Part shown: positions 6,047 to 6,123 of the stretch, piece by piece
Layout: every line of letters starts with the position of its first letter
Position numbering within the stretch: the first letter of the stretch is position 1
Translations under genes and position numbers: made by a program
NCBI GenBank assembly: GCA_964631295.1
Contig: CAZVXI010000182.1
Location: 1-6,123 of the forward strand
Origin: CAZVXI01 sp964631295
Lineage (GTDB): Bacteria > Planctomycetota > Phycisphaerae > Phycisphaerales > SM1A02
DNA: 6,123 bases
Direction of reading: 5' to 3'
The notes under the pieces: model-generated
What the model was told of the DNA's origin: nothing
The model's input: the letters and a program-made list of their open reading frames with translations, nothing else
Database searches by the model: none

Positions 6047-6123
6047 ATGCCCAGTGCTGCAGAGATCCTTGGAACGGTCAAGCCTCTCGTTGGGATGCTC
6101 CATGTTCCAGCCTTGCCCGGTAC
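6047..6123 (+). CDS. BtpA/SgcQ-family protein, N-terminal fragment (3'-truncated)
   Basis: ATG at 6047 opens 25 codons that run off the right edge. The frame is bounded upstream by TAA at 6035-6037, so 6047 is the first possible ATG. Residues 11-25 read VKPLVGMLHVPALPG, which matches the characteristic BtpA/SgcQ N-terminus (KPxxGMxHxxxLPG), the first strand and loop of a TIM barrel. BtpA is known from cyanobacteria as a factor for photosystem I stability, and SgcQ from a sugar-related cluster in E. coli; in non-photosynthetic bacteria the function is unknown. GAGG lies only 2 bases before the ATG, too close for a normal Shine-Dalgarno. It is divergent from SixA. The call rests on a short but distinctive motif. 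Confidence 0.75.
   Translation, partial: MPSAAEILGTVKPLVGMLHVPALPG

Overview
This GC-rich bacterial window holds five complete genes or RNAs on the minus strand, flanked by two plus-strand genes cut by the window edges. The gene set suggests a planctomycete, probably Phycisphaerae-like: a twin-arginine 'NRR' TIM-barrel sugar phosphate isomerase/epimerase, a BtpA-family protein, a SWIM-family protein, and a Ppx/GppA phosphatase with an HD-type C-terminus. This assignment is inference from protein flavour only; no rRNA or marker gene is present.

Layout. (1) 1-1421, plus strand: C-terminal part of a large helical protein resembling the C-terminal half of SWIM zinc-finger family proteins. The frame is open to the left edge, so the start is probably outside. 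(2) 1422-1590: GC-rich convergent intergenic region with nested inverted repeats. (3) 1591-1662, minus: tRNA-Gly(UCC), with no encoded CCA. (4) 1738-2676, minus: probable Tat-exported sugar phosphate isomerase/epimerase. (5) 2750-4393, minus: Ppx/GppA exopolyphosphatase/pppGpp phosphohydrolase. (6) 4390-5448, minus: CHAD-domain protein whose stop overlaps the Ppx start (ATGA). (7) 5529-6002, minus: SixA-type histidine phosphatase. (8) 6047-6123, plus: first 25 codons of a BtpA/SgcQ-family protein, divergent from SixA.

The coherent part is SixA - CHAD - Ppx/GppA. CHAD domains bind inorganic polyphosphate, Ppx/GppA hydrolyses polyphosphate or pppGpp, and SixA removes phosphate from phosphohistidine. 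Together they look like a polyphosphate-handling module in which CHAD and Ppx are translationally coupled. The epimerase lies 73 bases downstream with its own strong Shine-Dalgarno; it may be co-transcribed but is probably functionally separate. Most notable are an apparently dead HD site in Ppx, with both expected metal-binding Asp positions changed, and a perfect 7-bp inverted repeat that places the CHAD Shine-Dalgarno in a loop and ends on the start codon. Base composition on the two sides of the tRNA differs (63-70% GC in sampled lines of the SWIM gene; 48-58% in sampled lines of the minus-strand block).
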